DNA of 64,000 bases from Salinigranum salinum (GCF_009176545.1 NZ_VTOJ01000001.1:1612001-1676000), one strand, 5' to 3'. Shown: positions 1 through 8,674, counted from the stretch's first letter. Translations and numbers: made by a program. Notes: a model not told the origin generated them from the sequence alone.

Positions 1-624
1 GGCCCCGCGGGCGGCGTTCGTCAGCCAGTGGTCGGAAGCGCGCGTCATCGCGGCGACCGGCTCGGCGTCGCAGGTCAACACCCGGATGTCGCGACCGGGT
101 TTGTCGACGTACTCCTGGACGTAGAACACCTTGTGCTCGTAGCCGCCGAGGACGTCCTTGTGTTCGAGCACCGTTTCGGCGGCGGTCCGCGTGTCGATCC
201 GTGAAATAAGCCGCCCCCACGAGCCGGTGATCGGCTTCAGTACGCACGGGTAGCCGAACGCCTCGATGGCCGCGAGCGCCGACTCCGGGGTGAACGCGAC
301 GGTGGTCCGCGGGGTCGGCACGCCGGCGGAGAGCAGGGCGAGACTGCCCCACACCTTGTCGGCGCAGACCGCCGCCGTCGTCGGGTCGTTCACCACGTCG
401 ACGCCGTACGCGTCGAGCAGCCGCGTCACGTACCGACTCCGCGATGACTCCAGACAGCGGTTGACCGCGAGGTCGAGATCGTCGAACACCGCGGGCGCGT
501 CGTCCAGGTGGAAGCACAGCTCCCGGACGTCGATCTTCGTCACGTCGTGGCCGCGGTCGCGGAGTGCACCGAGGAGGAGTTTCTCGTCCTCCCTGATGCG
601 CGTGTAGAGGAGCCCGCAGTGCAC
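1..624 (-). CDS. argX: Glutamate--LysW/ArgW ligase ArgX (ATP-grasp), 3' end outside window
   Basis: ATP-grasp ligase of the RimK/LysX family that joins glutamate to the C-terminal Glu of the carrier protein encoded just upstream, the first step of carrier-protein arginine synthesis in the cytoplasm. The 208 visible residues show the family's N-terminal LLYTRIREDEKLLL segment (5-18), an ATP-grasp lysine near K90, the VLKPITGSWGR loop (128-138) and the YVQEYV stretch near 168. The gene runs off the window at base 1, so about a quarter is missing. The start is the GTG one base after the argW stop, which implies tight coupling. Family and adjacency to LysW are seen; choosing ArgX over LysX is inference, because haloarchaea make lysine by the diaminopimelate route and use this pair for arginine. 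Confidence 0.9.
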   Translation of the reverse strand, partial: MHCGLLYTRIREDEKLLLGALRDRGHDVTKIDVRELCFHLDDAPAVFDDLDLAVNRCLESSRSRYVTRLLDAYGVDVVNDPTTAAVCADKVWGSLALLSAGVPTPRTTVAFTPESALAAIEAFGYPCVLKPITGSWGRLISRIDTRTAAETVLEHKDVLGGYEHKVFYVQEYVDKPGRDIRVLTCDAEPVAAMTRASDHWLTNAARGA

Positions 625-625
625 G

Positions 626-790
626 TCACTCCCCCCAGTCCTCTTCGAGCTCGGGCGCCGCCTCCAGCGTCACGGGATCGTCGTCGACCACCTCCAGTTC
701 GCTCCCACAGCCGTCGCAGTCGACGATCTCGCCGACCTCGACGCTCCCGGGGAGCGTCACCGCCGCGCCACACTCGGGGCAGTCGGTCAT
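626..790 (-). CDS. argW: Amino-group carrier protein LysW/ArgW
   Basis: A 54-residue acidic carrier protein whose C-terminal glutamate holds the growing intermediate by an isopeptide bond, protecting the amino group during arginine (or lysine) synthesis. Four cysteines in two CxxC pairs (C4/C7 and C25/C28) form a zinc ribbon, and the chain ends in the family signature EDWGE, so the attachment residue E54 is present. It is too short to stand out as an open frame but is unambiguous by motif. It lies one base ahead of argX in the same direction and is likely the first gene of the visible arg operon. Confidence 0.95.
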   Translation of the reverse strand: MTDCPECGAAVTLPGSVEVGEIVDCDGCGSELEVVDDDPVTLEAAPELEEDWGE

Positions 791-964
791 CGGCGGTCCC
801 CGTCCGTGTCTTCGCTGCTGTGTCGATTCCAGGCTACGTGTTGTGGTACCATCTCGTCCGGGTGATGGCCACGAGTCCGCATAAAGACACCTCAGTCTCG
901 GCGTCGGCGGGCCGACGGGAGGGGGCCGGGGTCGGTCCCGCGGCGGGCCGAGGACGCGAACGTG

Positions 965-2104
965 CTATCCGCCGAGACCGCTCCGGAAGCCACGCTGGAT
1001 CGTCATGGCGTGCGCGTAGTCCGCCTGCGAGAGCAGGCCCACGACGTTCCCCTCCCGCAGGACGAGCGCGGCGTCGGCGCGAGCCTGGCTCAGCTGGGCG
1101 AGCACGTCGAACGCGTCGGCGGTCGCCTCGACGCGTGGCACCTCGCGCATGACGCTCTCGACGACCGTCGTCGTGCGGTCGCCCCGCCGCGAGCCGCGCA
1201 GATCGTCCAGCGTGACGATCCCGACGATCTCCCCGGCTCCGTCGGTGACCGCGTAGCTCGTCTGCCGGTCGCGCAGCATCCGCGTCCCGAGGTCGTCGAC
1301 GGTGGTGTCGGCGGCGACCGTGTGGACGCCCTGAGCCATCACGTCGCCGACCGTGAGGCCGTCGAGGAGTTCGTCGAGGAGGACCGTGCGTGATTCGGTC
1401 GTCGCGGCCCCGTAGACGAACAGCGCGAGCAGGATCATCAGCAGCTGGAACGTGAGCACGCCGACGACGGCGAACAGGAACGCGAAGACGACACCGATCC
1501 GGCCGGCGATGCGCGTCGCCGTCCCGTACGGGCGCGAGCGGGCGAGTAGCGCGCGGAGGATACGCCCGCCGTCCATGGGAAACGCGGGAAGGAGGTTGAA
1601 CACGGCCAGCACCACGTTCGTGATCGCGAGCCAGCCGACGACGAACCGCGGGACGGCGAGCGACCCCGGGACGACGAGGACGCCCACGTAGCAGACCGCG
1701 GCGACGAGGAGGCTCGTGATCGGCCCCGCGATGGCGATCCAGAACTCGCGGTTCCACTCCTTGGGGAGGCTCTTGAGCGAGGCGATCCCGCCGAGGATCC
1801 ACAGCGTGATCGAGTCGATCTCGATCCCGTAGCGGAGCGCGACCCACGAGTGACCGAGTTCGTGGAGCGTCACGCTCACGAACAGACCCACCGCGGCCGT
1901 GACTCCGATGACCCACGGCGTCGCGCCCGCACGGAGGCCGACGAGGTCGAACCCGACGCCGGTGAGTCCCTCGATGAATCCGGCGTACACTTCGATCTGT
2001 CCGCCACTCCCGATCAACCACGCGAGGATCGGGAGGAACACCAGGAGCGAAGTGTTGATCCGGATCGGGATGTCCCACACGTCTGTGATAGTGTAGCTTC
2101 TCAT
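965..2104 (-). CDS. Site-2 protease family zinc metalloprotease with CBS pair
   Basis: Multi-pass intramembrane metalloprotease of the S2P/SpoIVFB-like group, 379 residues. The zinc motif HELGH is at 81-85, and the second metal site is in FPMDGGR with the Asp near 178. Both sit in predicted membrane helices. The last 130 residues or so form two CBS motifs, which in this subfamily bind adenine nucleotides and gate activity. The start at 2104 is preferred over an ATG five codons earlier: the TATA-like GATTTATACC (2128-2137) is centred 28 bases away, and the paralogue at 26478-27644 starts in the same way (M-R-..-IPIR). The substrate is unknown. Release of membrane-held regulators or clearance of signal-peptide remnants are the usual roles. 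Confidence 0.9.
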   Translation of the reverse strand: MRSYTITDVWDIPIRINTSLLVFLPILAWLIGSGGQIEVYAGFIEGLTGVGFDLVGLRAGATPWVIGVTAAVGLFVSVTLHELGHSWVALRYGIEIDSITLWILGGIASLKSLPKEWNREFWIAIAGPITSLLVAAVCYVGVLVVPGSLAVPRFVVGWLAITNVVLAVFNLLPAFPMDGGRILRALLARSRPYGTATRIAGRIGVVFAFLFAVVGVLTFQLLMILLALFVYGAATTESRTVLLDELLDGLTVGDVMAQGVHTVAADTTVDDLGTRMLRDRQTSYAVTDGAGEIVGIVTLDDLRGSRRGDRTTTVVESVMREVPRVEATADAFDVLAQLSQARADAALVLREGNVVGLLSQADYAHAMTIQRGFRSGLGG

Positions 2105-2127
2105 GCCTCGACGTGTCACACATACAG

Positions 2128-2137
2128 GTATAAATCG
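2128..2137 (-). promoter_or_regulatory. TATA box of S2P gene
   Basis: GATTTATACC on the minus strand, centred about 28 bases before the chosen ATG, consistent with a leaderless transcript and with the downstream of two possible starts. Confidence 0.55.
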
Positions 2138-2281
2138 CCCGCATCGTCGGACGAGGCGAACGGATACTCGCCGCGGGTGTCGACGAGGCGTCCTCGCGGG
2201 GCTGTCGACGGCACGATCTCCCGAGGATGGCCCGCTCCGGTGTCAACGGGATTATGGCACCCCGTGTCAGTATCGACGGAC

Positions 2282-2692
2282 ATGACGGAGTACCACACCG
2301 GTGTCGCAGAGGCAGTCGCAGATCAGCTCGTGAGCGCCGCACGAACCGGCCTCGGGGACTCGCTCCGGAGCGTCGTCTACTTCACGCCCTCGAAGTTCGA
2401 CGTGCTCTACGTCCGCAAGGATCTGTACACCTCCGCGGAGGCGCTCGACCGGGCCAAGTCGACGCTCGTCGATCCCGAGATCGTCGGGTTCGCGGAGGCC
2501 TCAGTTCGTCGGGCGGACCGTGGTGACGACCGTTCGGACATCGGTCGGTACGGCTTCACCGTCCGGGTCCACGACGACGGCTACGTGCTGCGCGTGCTCG
2601 ACGGGGATCGAGGGGTGCTCGCGACGACGGACAGCATGGACGTCGACGAGTTCGAGGAGACCGCGGTCGCGATCCGGAAGCTGCTCGGCTGA
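2282..2692 (+). CDS. Conserved haloarchaeal protein of unknown function
   Basis: A soluble acidic protein of 136 residues beginning MTEYHTGVAEAV. The pattern is alpha-beta: an N-terminal amphipathic helix, SVVYFTPSKFDVLYVR strands, then GRYGFTVRVHDDGYVLRVL and a C-terminal helix. No catalytic motif, signal peptide or membrane segment is visible. It resembles small haloarchaeal proteins that I cannot tie to a function. The frame stays open upstream to 1850, but that part is shadow of the S2P gene on the other strand; the ATG at 2282 gives the conserved-looking N terminus. It diverges from the S2P gene, with about 180 bases between the two. Confidence 0.75.
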   Translation: MTEYHTGVAEAVADQLVSAARTGLGDSLRSVVYFTPSKFDVLYVRKDLYTSAEALDRAKSTLVDPEIVGFAEASVRRADRGDDRSDIGRYGFTVRVHDDGYVLRVLDGDRGVLATTDSMDVDEFEETAVAIRKLLG

Positions 2693-2789
2693 TCGGCCAC
2701 CGCCGGTCGGCTCTCGACCCGCGACTCGCGACGATCATCCGCGCGTCGAGCGACACAACCGTTGAATAGCTCCGTCCCCGAGAGCGGAC

Positions 2790-3044
2790 GTGCCCGACAC
2801 GTACGTCTGTTCGGACTGCCGTGGGACCACGGACCGGTCGTACGGGGTGCGGTACATTGTGGTGACCTGCGAGGCGTGTGGTCGACACAGTCGACACGTC
2901 CACGAGTCGCTGGTGTCGCTCCTCGACGCCGTCCCGGAAGACGACCGCCCCGACGACTGGGACGACCGGCCGCTCGACGAACGGCTGCTCGCCGCACTCG
3001 AGCAAGGGTACATCACGCTCGGCGACGCGCGCGTCACCGAGTGA
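2790..3044 (+). CDS. Small zinc-ribbon protein
   Basis: An 84-residue protein with two Cys pairs, CSDC near residue 7 and CEAC near residue 27, spaced as in a treble-clef or zinc-ribbon finger, followed by an acidic helical tail (DDRPDDWDDRPLDERLL). Haloarchaea encode many such small CPxCG-like proteins, some of which affect biofilm, motility or stress, but no specific role can be assigned. It lies between a same-strand hypothetical gene and a convergent RNA-ligase-like gene. Confidence 0.75.
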   Translation: MPDTYVCSDCRGTTDRSYGVRYIVVTCEACGRHSRHVHESLVSLLDAVPEDDRPDDWDDRPLDERLLAALEQGYITLGDARVTE

Positions 3045-3076
3045 CGGCAGTCCCGACCACGGAGGCACGATCACGA

Positions 3077-3988
3077 TCACGATCGGTCGCGCTCGTCGAG
3101 ACCGCGGTCGTCGAGATACGCCCGCGTGCGCTCGGCGACCGCCGACCGGAACGCCCGGAGGTCGACATCGTCCCGACCGGTGAAGAGGCGGTCGTGGTGT
3201 GCCCTGACGACGATCTCAACGGTCCGCTCGAACAGCGCGTCGAACGTGAGCGGGCGGTTCTCCTCTCGGAGACGGGCGGCCACGGCGTCGAACCGCGCCG
3301 GCGTCGCGTGACGGCGAGCGAGCGACCGCGCGGCAGTTTCGGTATCCGACTCCGGCGCGTCGGGCTCGTCGCCTCGCCGGGCGTCGGCCGCGTCGTGTCG
3401 ACGCGTGTCCGACCCCCCGCCGACCGCGGGGTTCGACAGCGCGGCGCGGAGCCCGGTCTTGTTACGGACGAGAACGCCCGCGACCGGCCCGTCGTACCAC
3501 GTCGAGGAGGGAAAGGCGTACGCGTCGGGGTCGAAGTCGGCGGCACGGAGTTCTGCCTGGACCGTCTCGAGGGGATCGAGACCGAGTCGGCGGTAGATCT
3601 TCTCGACGCGGTCGGGGAGGAGGTAGCGGTCGGCGTCGGCGGACCAGACGTCGCTCCCGAGGAACGACGGCGTGCGCGCCCAGTCGTAGTCGACGCCGCG
3701 TCTGTGCATCGCGCGACCGAAGAACACCACCGACGTCACGTCGTCGACCGCGTCGCGGAGCGCCCCGCGGTCGAACCGCTCGCGCACGTGGCGGACGACG
3801 TGTCCGTACGCCGGCGGGACGTCGTCGCCGAACGTGCGGTGGTCGTCGGCGAAGCGGAGCCGACCGTCTTCGGCCAGGCGGAAACGGATCGGTGCACTGT
3901 CGACCAGTTCGTGGAGCCACAGGTGTCCCCGCTCGAACAGGGCCGGCGGGGCGTCGGCGACGGACGGACAGGGCGGGAACGCCTGCAT
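3077..3988 (-). CDS. RNA/DNA ligase-like nucleotidyltransferase family protein, degenerate motif I
   Basis: Tentatively a member of the covalent nucleotidyltransferase (RNA ligase-like) superfamily, 303 residues. Pointers are the opening MQAFPPCPSVADAPPALF, a segment WLHELVDSAPIRFRL where KxDG motif I would be expected, a middle FFGRAMHRRGVDYDWARTPSFLGSDVW stretch recalling motifs III/IIIa, and GPVAGVLVRNK recalling motif V. The expected catalytic lysine reads as Leu and the glycine as Ser, so the protein may not form a nucleotidyl adduct, or the assignment may be wrong. An open extension of 63 residues upstream is low complexity, so I start at the ATG at 3988. The C-terminal 80 residues are charged and helical. 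Confidence 0.5.
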   Translation of the reverse strand: MQAFPPCPSVADAPPALFERGHLWLHELVDSAPIRFRLAEDGRLRFADDHRTFGDDVPPAYGHVVRHVRERFDRGALRDAVDDVTSVVFFGRAMHRRGVDYDWARTPSFLGSDVWSADADRYLLPDRVEKIYRRLGLDPLETVQAELRAADFDPDAYAFPSSTWYDGPVAGVLVRNKTGLRAALSNPAVGGGSDTRRHDAADARRGDEPDAPESDTETAARSLARRHATPARFDAVAARLREENRPLTFDALFERTVEIVVRAHHDRLFTGRDDVDLRAFRSAVAERTRAYLDDRGLDERDRS

Positions 3989-4263
3989 GCGACTGTGAGC
4001 GTCGGCGGCCGGCGGGGAAACCGTTTCGCCTCTCGACTTCGAACCCCCGCCTCCGAGGGCGGTGCTGGCAACGGCGTGGAGAACGGCACCAGCAACGGTG
4101 ACGAGAGAGACGGGTCGAAGCGTCGACGACGAGGAGCGCAGAGGAGAGATGGGAAGGAGGGCCAGCGCGCGGTACATCGGAGCGATCCGACTACCCCCTG
4201 CGAGAGCGGGGGGCGTCGGACGACCCGCAGGACGGCGAGGTGACCGGGGCGAGGGATCCGGCC

Positions 4264-4995
4264 TTACCGCCGTCGGCGGGCCACGAACGCGACGACGAAC
4301 GCCAGAGCGAGCGCGGTCAGCACGAGCCCGCCGGCCGGGAGCGCGAAGGCCGTCGAGGTCGTCTCGTCGCCGCCAGCGTCGCCGGCGCTCGACGCCGCGG
4401 CGTCGGTGTCGTCGGTCGCGTCGTCCTCGCCGTCGCCGGAACTCGCCGCCGACCCGGACGCGTCGCTCGCCTCGGTCTCCGCGTCGGCGTCTCCGCCGAC
4501 AGTGACCGTGCCGGCCTCGGTCGCCGGGTTCATCGTGCCGCCGCCGTCGGTGTCGAACTGGAGCGGCTCGACCGACAGTCCGGCCTCGCCGGCCGCCTCG
4601 CCGTTCAGTTCGACCGTCGCGAGCACGACCCCGGCGGCACCGGGCTGAACGTTCTCGCCGAGATCCGCGGCTTCGAGCGTGACGCTCGTGCCATCGTCGG
4701 CGATCTCCGGCTGCGAGGTCAGGCCGAACACGTCGGGGTAGCTCGCCCCCTCGACGGCTGCACCGTCGCCCTCGACGGTCAGCTCCAGGGCGTAGCCGGC
4801 CAGCCCGTCGGGTGCCGACGTGAGGACGACGTCGACGGTGGCGCTGTCGCCCGGCTCGACGGTCACGTCGGAGACGGTGATGGTCGGCTGGTCGGTCTGT
4901 GCGGTCACCGCGCCGGTCAGCGCCCCCGCGGCGAGGGCGACGACGATCGCGGCGACGACGGCGGTTCGGATGGGGTTCGTGGTGGATCGTGGCAT
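4264..4995 (-). CDS. Membrane-anchored cohesin-like domain protein
   Basis: A 243-residue exported protein: a Sec-type signal (about 1-32, ending GAVTAQT), a beta-rich cohesin-like domain (about 36-155), a Ser/Asp/Glu-rich spacer (about 160-210) and a C-terminal membrane helix (about 216-239) followed by four arginines, which would anchor the domain on the outer face. The stretch around GASYPDVFGLT...DDGTSVTLEAADL closely resembles GASYADAVGLT...EDGSSVTMRFADT in the C-terminal part of the PhoX protein encoded immediately upstream. It is the last gene of the minus-strand phosphatase cluster, 103 bases after that phoX. I infer that it is the wall-side scaffold or receptor for a dockerin-bearing phosphatase. 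A general surface adhesin is the alternative. Confidence 0.75.
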   Translation of the reverse strand: MPRSTTNPIRTAVVAAIVVALAAGALTGAVTAQTDQPTITVSDVTVEPGDSATVDVVLTSAPDGLAGYALELTVEGDGAAVEGASYPDVFGLTSQPEIADDGTSVTLEAADLGENVQPGAAGVVLATVELNGEAAGEAGLSVEPLQFDTDGGGTMNPATEAGTVTVGGDADAETEASDASGSAASSGDGEDDATDDTDAAASSAGDAGGDETTSTAFALPAGGLVLTALALAFVVAFVARRRR

Positions 4996-5098
4996 GGGTT
5001 TCGGGTTCGGTGGTGGGTCGTGGGTCGTGGGTATCGAAAGAACGGAGAGGTGGGGGCAGTGACGGGAGCGTGATGCGCGCTCGTCCGTTGCCGGGTCG

Positions 5099-7786
5099 CT
5101 ACTGTACTTCCTCGTACAGCGAGACGATGTCGTCGTAGTCGAGCTTGTCGTTCTCGTTGAAGTCGAACGCCCGCGCGTTCGACGTCACGCTCTGGCTCTC
5201 GAGGTTGTTGAACAGCAGCGCCACGTCGTCGTAGTCGACGCGGCCGTTGCCGTTGATGTCCTCGTAGAGACCGTCGCCGTCCGGATCCGTCGGCGACGCC
5301 GCGCTGCTGCCGATGCTGGACGGGCCGACCATGGCCACGCCGGAGCGGGGCTCGACCTCGATCGAGTTCCCCGCGTCGTCGTCGAGCGACGCGCTGGTGT
5401 CGACGTCGGTCGCCCCGGCGCCCATCCCGGTGAGCGTGACCGACCCGATCGTGAACTCGGTGCCCTCGGCCTGCATCGCCGCGTTCGTGTCGGCGAACCG
5501 CATTGTCACCGACGAGCCATCCTCGGAGACGGTCGGGTCCTCGGTGAGGCCGACCGCGTCGGCGTAGCTCGCGCCCGCGATCCCGACGACGCTCGTGTCG
5601 GCGACGCTCACGGTGATCTCGCCGCCAGCGATGCCGGCGGGGACGTGCTTGGCCACGACGTCCACCTCGACCGCGTCGCCCTGGCCGACGGCGGCGGAGC
5701 CGACGTAGATCTGGACGTTGGGCTGGTAGACGTACAGGCAGTCGTTGGGGTACGAGCGCTTCGACTCGTTGAAGCCGTCCTCGCAGCAGAGGACGCGCCC
5801 GTCGTCCATCACGTAGACGTTGTCGATGTTCCGGACCGAGTCGTTGGCGTCCTCGGGGCCGTCGGTGAAGTCGGGACCGACGATGACGGGCTCGAGCGTC
5901 GAGACGTCGTAGTGGGCGTCGAGCTCGCCGCGGTAGATCACGCCGCCGTCGACGCGATCCATCCGGATGTCGCCGGTCTCGTCGGCGAGGTCGTCGTTGA
6001 ACTCGGAGATGCCGAAGTAGACGTAGTCACCGGGGCCAGCGTCGTCGCGGCTGTCGACGCCCTCGGCCTTGTTGAACTCGATCGACGCGCCGATCTCTTT
6101 CGCCGCGGCGCGGGTTTCGAGGAACGGCACTTTACGGAGCTCCTCGTCGACGCCGTCGGGGCCGTTCTGCTCGTACTGGCTGGCCCACTCGACGATCTCC
6201 TCGTTGGTGATGTAGTTCTGGTTGCCGTTCGCGATGACTTCCAGGTCGGCCTCCTCGAGTGCGTCGCCGACGCTCACGTCGGTGCCGATCTGGGAGGCAT
6301 CGTAGTCGGTGTGCGCCGTGAGGTAGTCCATCTGGGTGACGTCGTCGTACGCGGCGATCCACTCCGCACACTCCGCGTTCGAGGCGTGACCCAGTTCGAT
6401 CCACTCGATCTCGAGGTTGATCTCGGCCGGCGAGGCACGGGTGCCGGACTCGGCGACGTTCGCCGAATCGTTGGTGATCTTGGGGGCGTACAGCGTCCCC
6501 TCGATCTCCATCGGATCCTCGTAACTCGGGATCTCCTCGTCGGCGACGAACTTGTAGATGCCCTTCGAGTCGCCGTCCGAGCAGCCGTACACCGTCTTGA
6601 GGTCGTTCTCGAAGTCCGGCGCCTCCCAGGAGGCGCGGCCCATCACGTAGTATTTGACCGGCTGCGGCGGGTCGCCGGCGGGGTCGCGGAAGTCGACGTG
6701 GTAGCCGTAGTCGTACGGGTTCGGGTAGACGTCGCCGATCGGGGTGACGGTGTTCGAGTCGCCGGACTGGTCGACCTGCTCCGCGCCGAGGTAGTACGCG
6801 AGGAACTCGACGCCGGTCAGCGCCCAGTAGCCCTGGATGGACCAGCTGCTCCCGAGGTCGCCGTTGTCGGCGTAGTCGTTGACCGCACCCTGGATCGCCG
6901 AGGGGTTCGGTCGGTTCCAGAACTGACAGCCGCCGATGAGGCCTTCACCGGAGCCCGCCTCGACGATGTCGCCCACCGTGTTGGTCAGCGAGACGCGCGG
7001 ATGTCCGTAGTTCTCCTCGGAGGAGACCATCGTGTCCCACGGCGTCTTGTTGCCGTAGCAGTTGATTCGGGTCCCGCCGAGTTCGCGGAATTCGTCCGTG
7101 TTGGCGAGGTTGATCGCGTTCTCTAGGTCGGACTCCCACTCGCCGTCTTCGGTCTGGCTGATCGGGATGCGGCTGATGTTGCCGGGGCTGTTCTCCCAGT
7201 TCGTGAAGAGGTACCCCTCGGTGCCCTCCTCGTTCGTGGCGACGAACTGGTTGCAGTCGGGGTTGGTCGCGGCCGCGCCGTACTGCGTGCCCGCGAAGTT
7301 GTCCGTCGTGATGTCGGTACCGTCGGGCGTCTGCGTCACGCCGAGGCGTTCCGTCCCGCCGTTGATCGAGTCCATCGACTTCCCGAGGTAGGTGTACTCG
7401 CCCACGCTGGAGCGGATCCGTCGCCGCTGGTCCTCGGTCTCCGGGATCGACAGCTCCGGGAAGTCGTCGTTGCTGCCGTTCAGCTCGAACTGGAAGCCGC
7501 TGAAGTAGCCCACACCCGGCGCGGAGAACGGCCCCGAGTTCTCCTCGCTCGGGTGCTGGTTGCTGTAGAGGAGCGATCCGTCCTCGAAGACGTACGGGCC
7601 CGTCACCTCGGCGCCGAACGCGGTGTTCGAGAACCGCTTGAGACTCCCCTTCACGCTCGGTGCACCCGGTGTGTCCGACTCCTCGATCTCGCTGTTGCTC
7701 GCACTCGCGACACCGCTGGCGACGCTCACGCCGAGCGCGGCGGCCACCGATGACGCCATCAGATTACGTCGACTGAAATCGACCAT
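5099..7786 (-). CDS. phoX: Tat-exported PhoX-family phosphatase with C-terminal cohesin-like and dockerin-like domains
   Basis: Extracellular alkaline phosphatase of the PhoX (DUF839) family, which uses iron and calcium to release phosphate from organic esters, 895 residues. A twin-arginine signal (FSRRNLM, residues 4-10, then a short hydrophobic stretch ending ASGVASA) directs folded export. The PhoX body fills about 40-685. A cohesin-like beta domain follows at about 691-820, then a dockerin-like module at 834-895 with two EF-hand-type calcium loops (DINGNGRVDYDD and DFNENDKLDYDD). The neighbouring paralogue lacks both extra domains. An ATG five codons upstream exists, but MVDFSRRN matches the paralogue's start and sits 35 bases from the TATA box. 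Neighbours suggest display on the surface protein at 4264-4995. Confidence 0.88.
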   Translation of the reverse strand: MVDFSRRNLMASSVAAALGVSVASGVASASNSEIEESDTPGAPSVKGSLKRFSNTAFGAEVTGPYVFEDGSLLYSNQHPSEENSGPFSAPGVGYFSGFQFELNGSNDDFPELSIPETEDQRRRIRSSVGEYTYLGKSMDSINGGTERLGVTQTPDGTDITTDNFAGTQYGAAATNPDCNQFVATNEEGTEGYLFTNWENSPGNISRIPISQTEDGEWESDLENAINLANTDEFRELGGTRINCYGNKTPWDTMVSSEENYGHPRVSLTNTVGDIVEAGSGEGLIGGCQFWNRPNPSAIQGAVNDYADNGDLGSSWSIQGYWALTGVEFLAYYLGAEQVDQSGDSNTVTPIGDVYPNPYDYGYHVDFRDPAGDPPQPVKYYVMGRASWEAPDFENDLKTVYGCSDGDSKGIYKFVADEEIPSYEDPMEIEGTLYAPKITNDSANVAESGTRASPAEINLEIEWIELGHASNAECAEWIAAYDDVTQMDYLTAHTDYDASQIGTDVSVGDALEEADLEVIANGNQNYITNEEIVEWASQYEQNGPDGVDEELRKVPFLETRAAAKEIGASIEFNKAEGVDSRDDAGPGDYVYFGISEFNDDLADETGDIRMDRVDGGVIYRGELDAHYDVSTLEPVIVGPDFTDGPEDANDSVRNIDNVYVMDDGRVLCCEDGFNESKRSYPNDCLYVYQPNVQIYVGSAAVGQGDAVEVDVVAKHVPAGIAGGEITVSVADTSVVGIAGASYADAVGLTEDPTVSEDGSSVTMRFADTNAAMQAEGTEFTIGSVTLTGMGAGATDVDTSASLDDDAGNSIEVEPRSGVAMVGPSSIGSSAASPTDPDGDGLYEDINGNGRVDYDDVALLFNNLESQSVTSNARAFDFNENDKLDYDDIVSLYEEVQ

Positions 7787-7820
7787 GCGAGTGGAGAGCA
7801 TAACCGTTCGTTAAAAGCGT

Positions 7821-7830
7821 TTTATAATAT
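7821..7830 (-). promoter_or_regulatory. TATA box of phoX (5099-7786)
   Basis: ATATTATAAA on the minus strand. The identical decamer stands at the same distance ahead of the second phoX (11068-11077). The spacing to the ATG at 7786 supports that start and makes the ATG at 7801 unlikely, since it would fall at or before the transcript start. Confidence 0.65.
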
Positions 7831-8125
7831 AACTCTAGATTACAAGTACGGGACGTTACGCCGACAGGGTACTGCGAAGTGATATGCAGTGATGTGTGTA
7901 CTCTGTACGTGTAAATATTATCACCTGACATAAACTACGGTCGGCGTACGACCGGCCTTCAGTCCGTCTGTCGGTCGATTTCGACCGAGAGAGCGAAGAA
8001 AACGGATGCGCTATCAGAACGAAGACTGGCAGGTACCGACAGTTAATCGGGCCGGGGAGCCACCGATTCCACGGTCCCGATTGGCTCGTCTCCGAATTAC
8101 TATGAAAAATTATATTTCTGCGAAG

Positions 8126-8142
8126 TCATAAAAAACCATGAT
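8126..8142 (-). terminator. Probable T-rich terminator after small partner gene
   Basis: Read on the minus strand, the sequence gives a T6 tract within CATGGTTTTTTATGAC, shortly after the stop of the 8192-8674 gene. Short oligo-T tracts end transcripts in archaea. Confidence 0.4.
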
Positions 8143-8191
8143 ATATATGATCGGCCACGTACCGAGCCGGGCCCGACGGCGCGTCGGGCGC

Positions 8192-8674
8192 TCACTGCAC
8201 ACCCTGTTCCGCGGCACCGTCGCGGATCTCGTCGGCGCGGTCCTGCACGTTCGAGACGTACTGCTTGACCCTGTGGGGTTTCATCCCGAAGAACGAGGCG
8301 ACCCACTCGAAGTCGGTGTGCGGCTGGGTGAGCATGTACGAGGCCAGCACGGCCCGCCCGGCTCCGATGATGACTGGCGGGACGCCGCGCTCGCCGGTTC
8401 CCTCCTCCGCGAACCCGTTCACGCAGAAGTAGACGTCGGCGTACAGCTCCGCCATCTCGGGGTCCGTGAACTCCACTCCCTGATGCTGAGGTGCCTCGAA
8501 TCGGTAGCGCGGGTCGTCGTCGGCCGACGACTCGACCGTCACGATCCGGACGTCGAGGATGTACTGCTCGTGGACCGATTCGTGCGCCGCGTCGGTGGGC
8601 TGGTGGTCTGTCTTCGACATGGGTTGCGCCGGTCGTCGTCGCGCCGCCGGCTCGGCGAACACGACCACGATCAC
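8192..8674 (-). CDS. Conserved small protein paired with PhoX (copy 1)
   Basis: A soluble 160-residue protein of unknown function with no signal peptide or membrane helix. The second half carries LYADVYFCVNGFAEEGTGERGVPP and FEWVASFFGMKPHRVKQYV, both shared nearly residue for residue with the 142-residue protein at 11385-11813. The C-terminal WVASFFG.KPHRV.KYV stretch looks like a helix-turn-helix-type or recognition helix and is basic, unlike the rest. It lies between the two phoX genes on the same strand and has its own TATA box (8706-8715). The duplicated pairing suggests a regulator, chaperone or partner of the phosphatases, which is inference only. Confidence 0.8.
   Translation of the reverse strand: MIVVVFAEPAARRRPAQPMSKTDHQPTDAAHESVHEQYILDVRIVTVESSADDDPRYRFEAPQHQGVEFTDPEMAELYADVYFCVNGFAEEGTGERGVPPVIIGAGRAVLASYMLTQPHTDFEWVASFFGMKPHRVKQYVSNVQDRADEIRDGAAEQGVQ

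Larger units (their letters stand above)
7787..8191. other. Intergenic region between phoX (5099-7786) and the small partner gene
   Basis: About 400 bases without a gene. The left end (7815-7960) is AT-rich and holds the phoX promoter. The right end (8098-8155) is also AT-rich and, read on the minus strand, has a run of six T just after the partner gene's stop region, a plausible archaeal terminator. The middle is unremarkable. Confidence 0.6.

Noticed and set aside
5645..7126. Long open frame on the plus strand opposite phoX (about 490 codons)
   Set aside because: It is the antisense shadow of a highly GC-biased gene; residue use (Val, Arg, Asp runs) is unlike real proteins, and the opposite frame encodes a clear PhoX protein.
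7787..7801. Upstream ATG (7801) as start of the longer phoX
   Set aside because: The TATA spacing and the paralogue's start favour the ATG at 7786.
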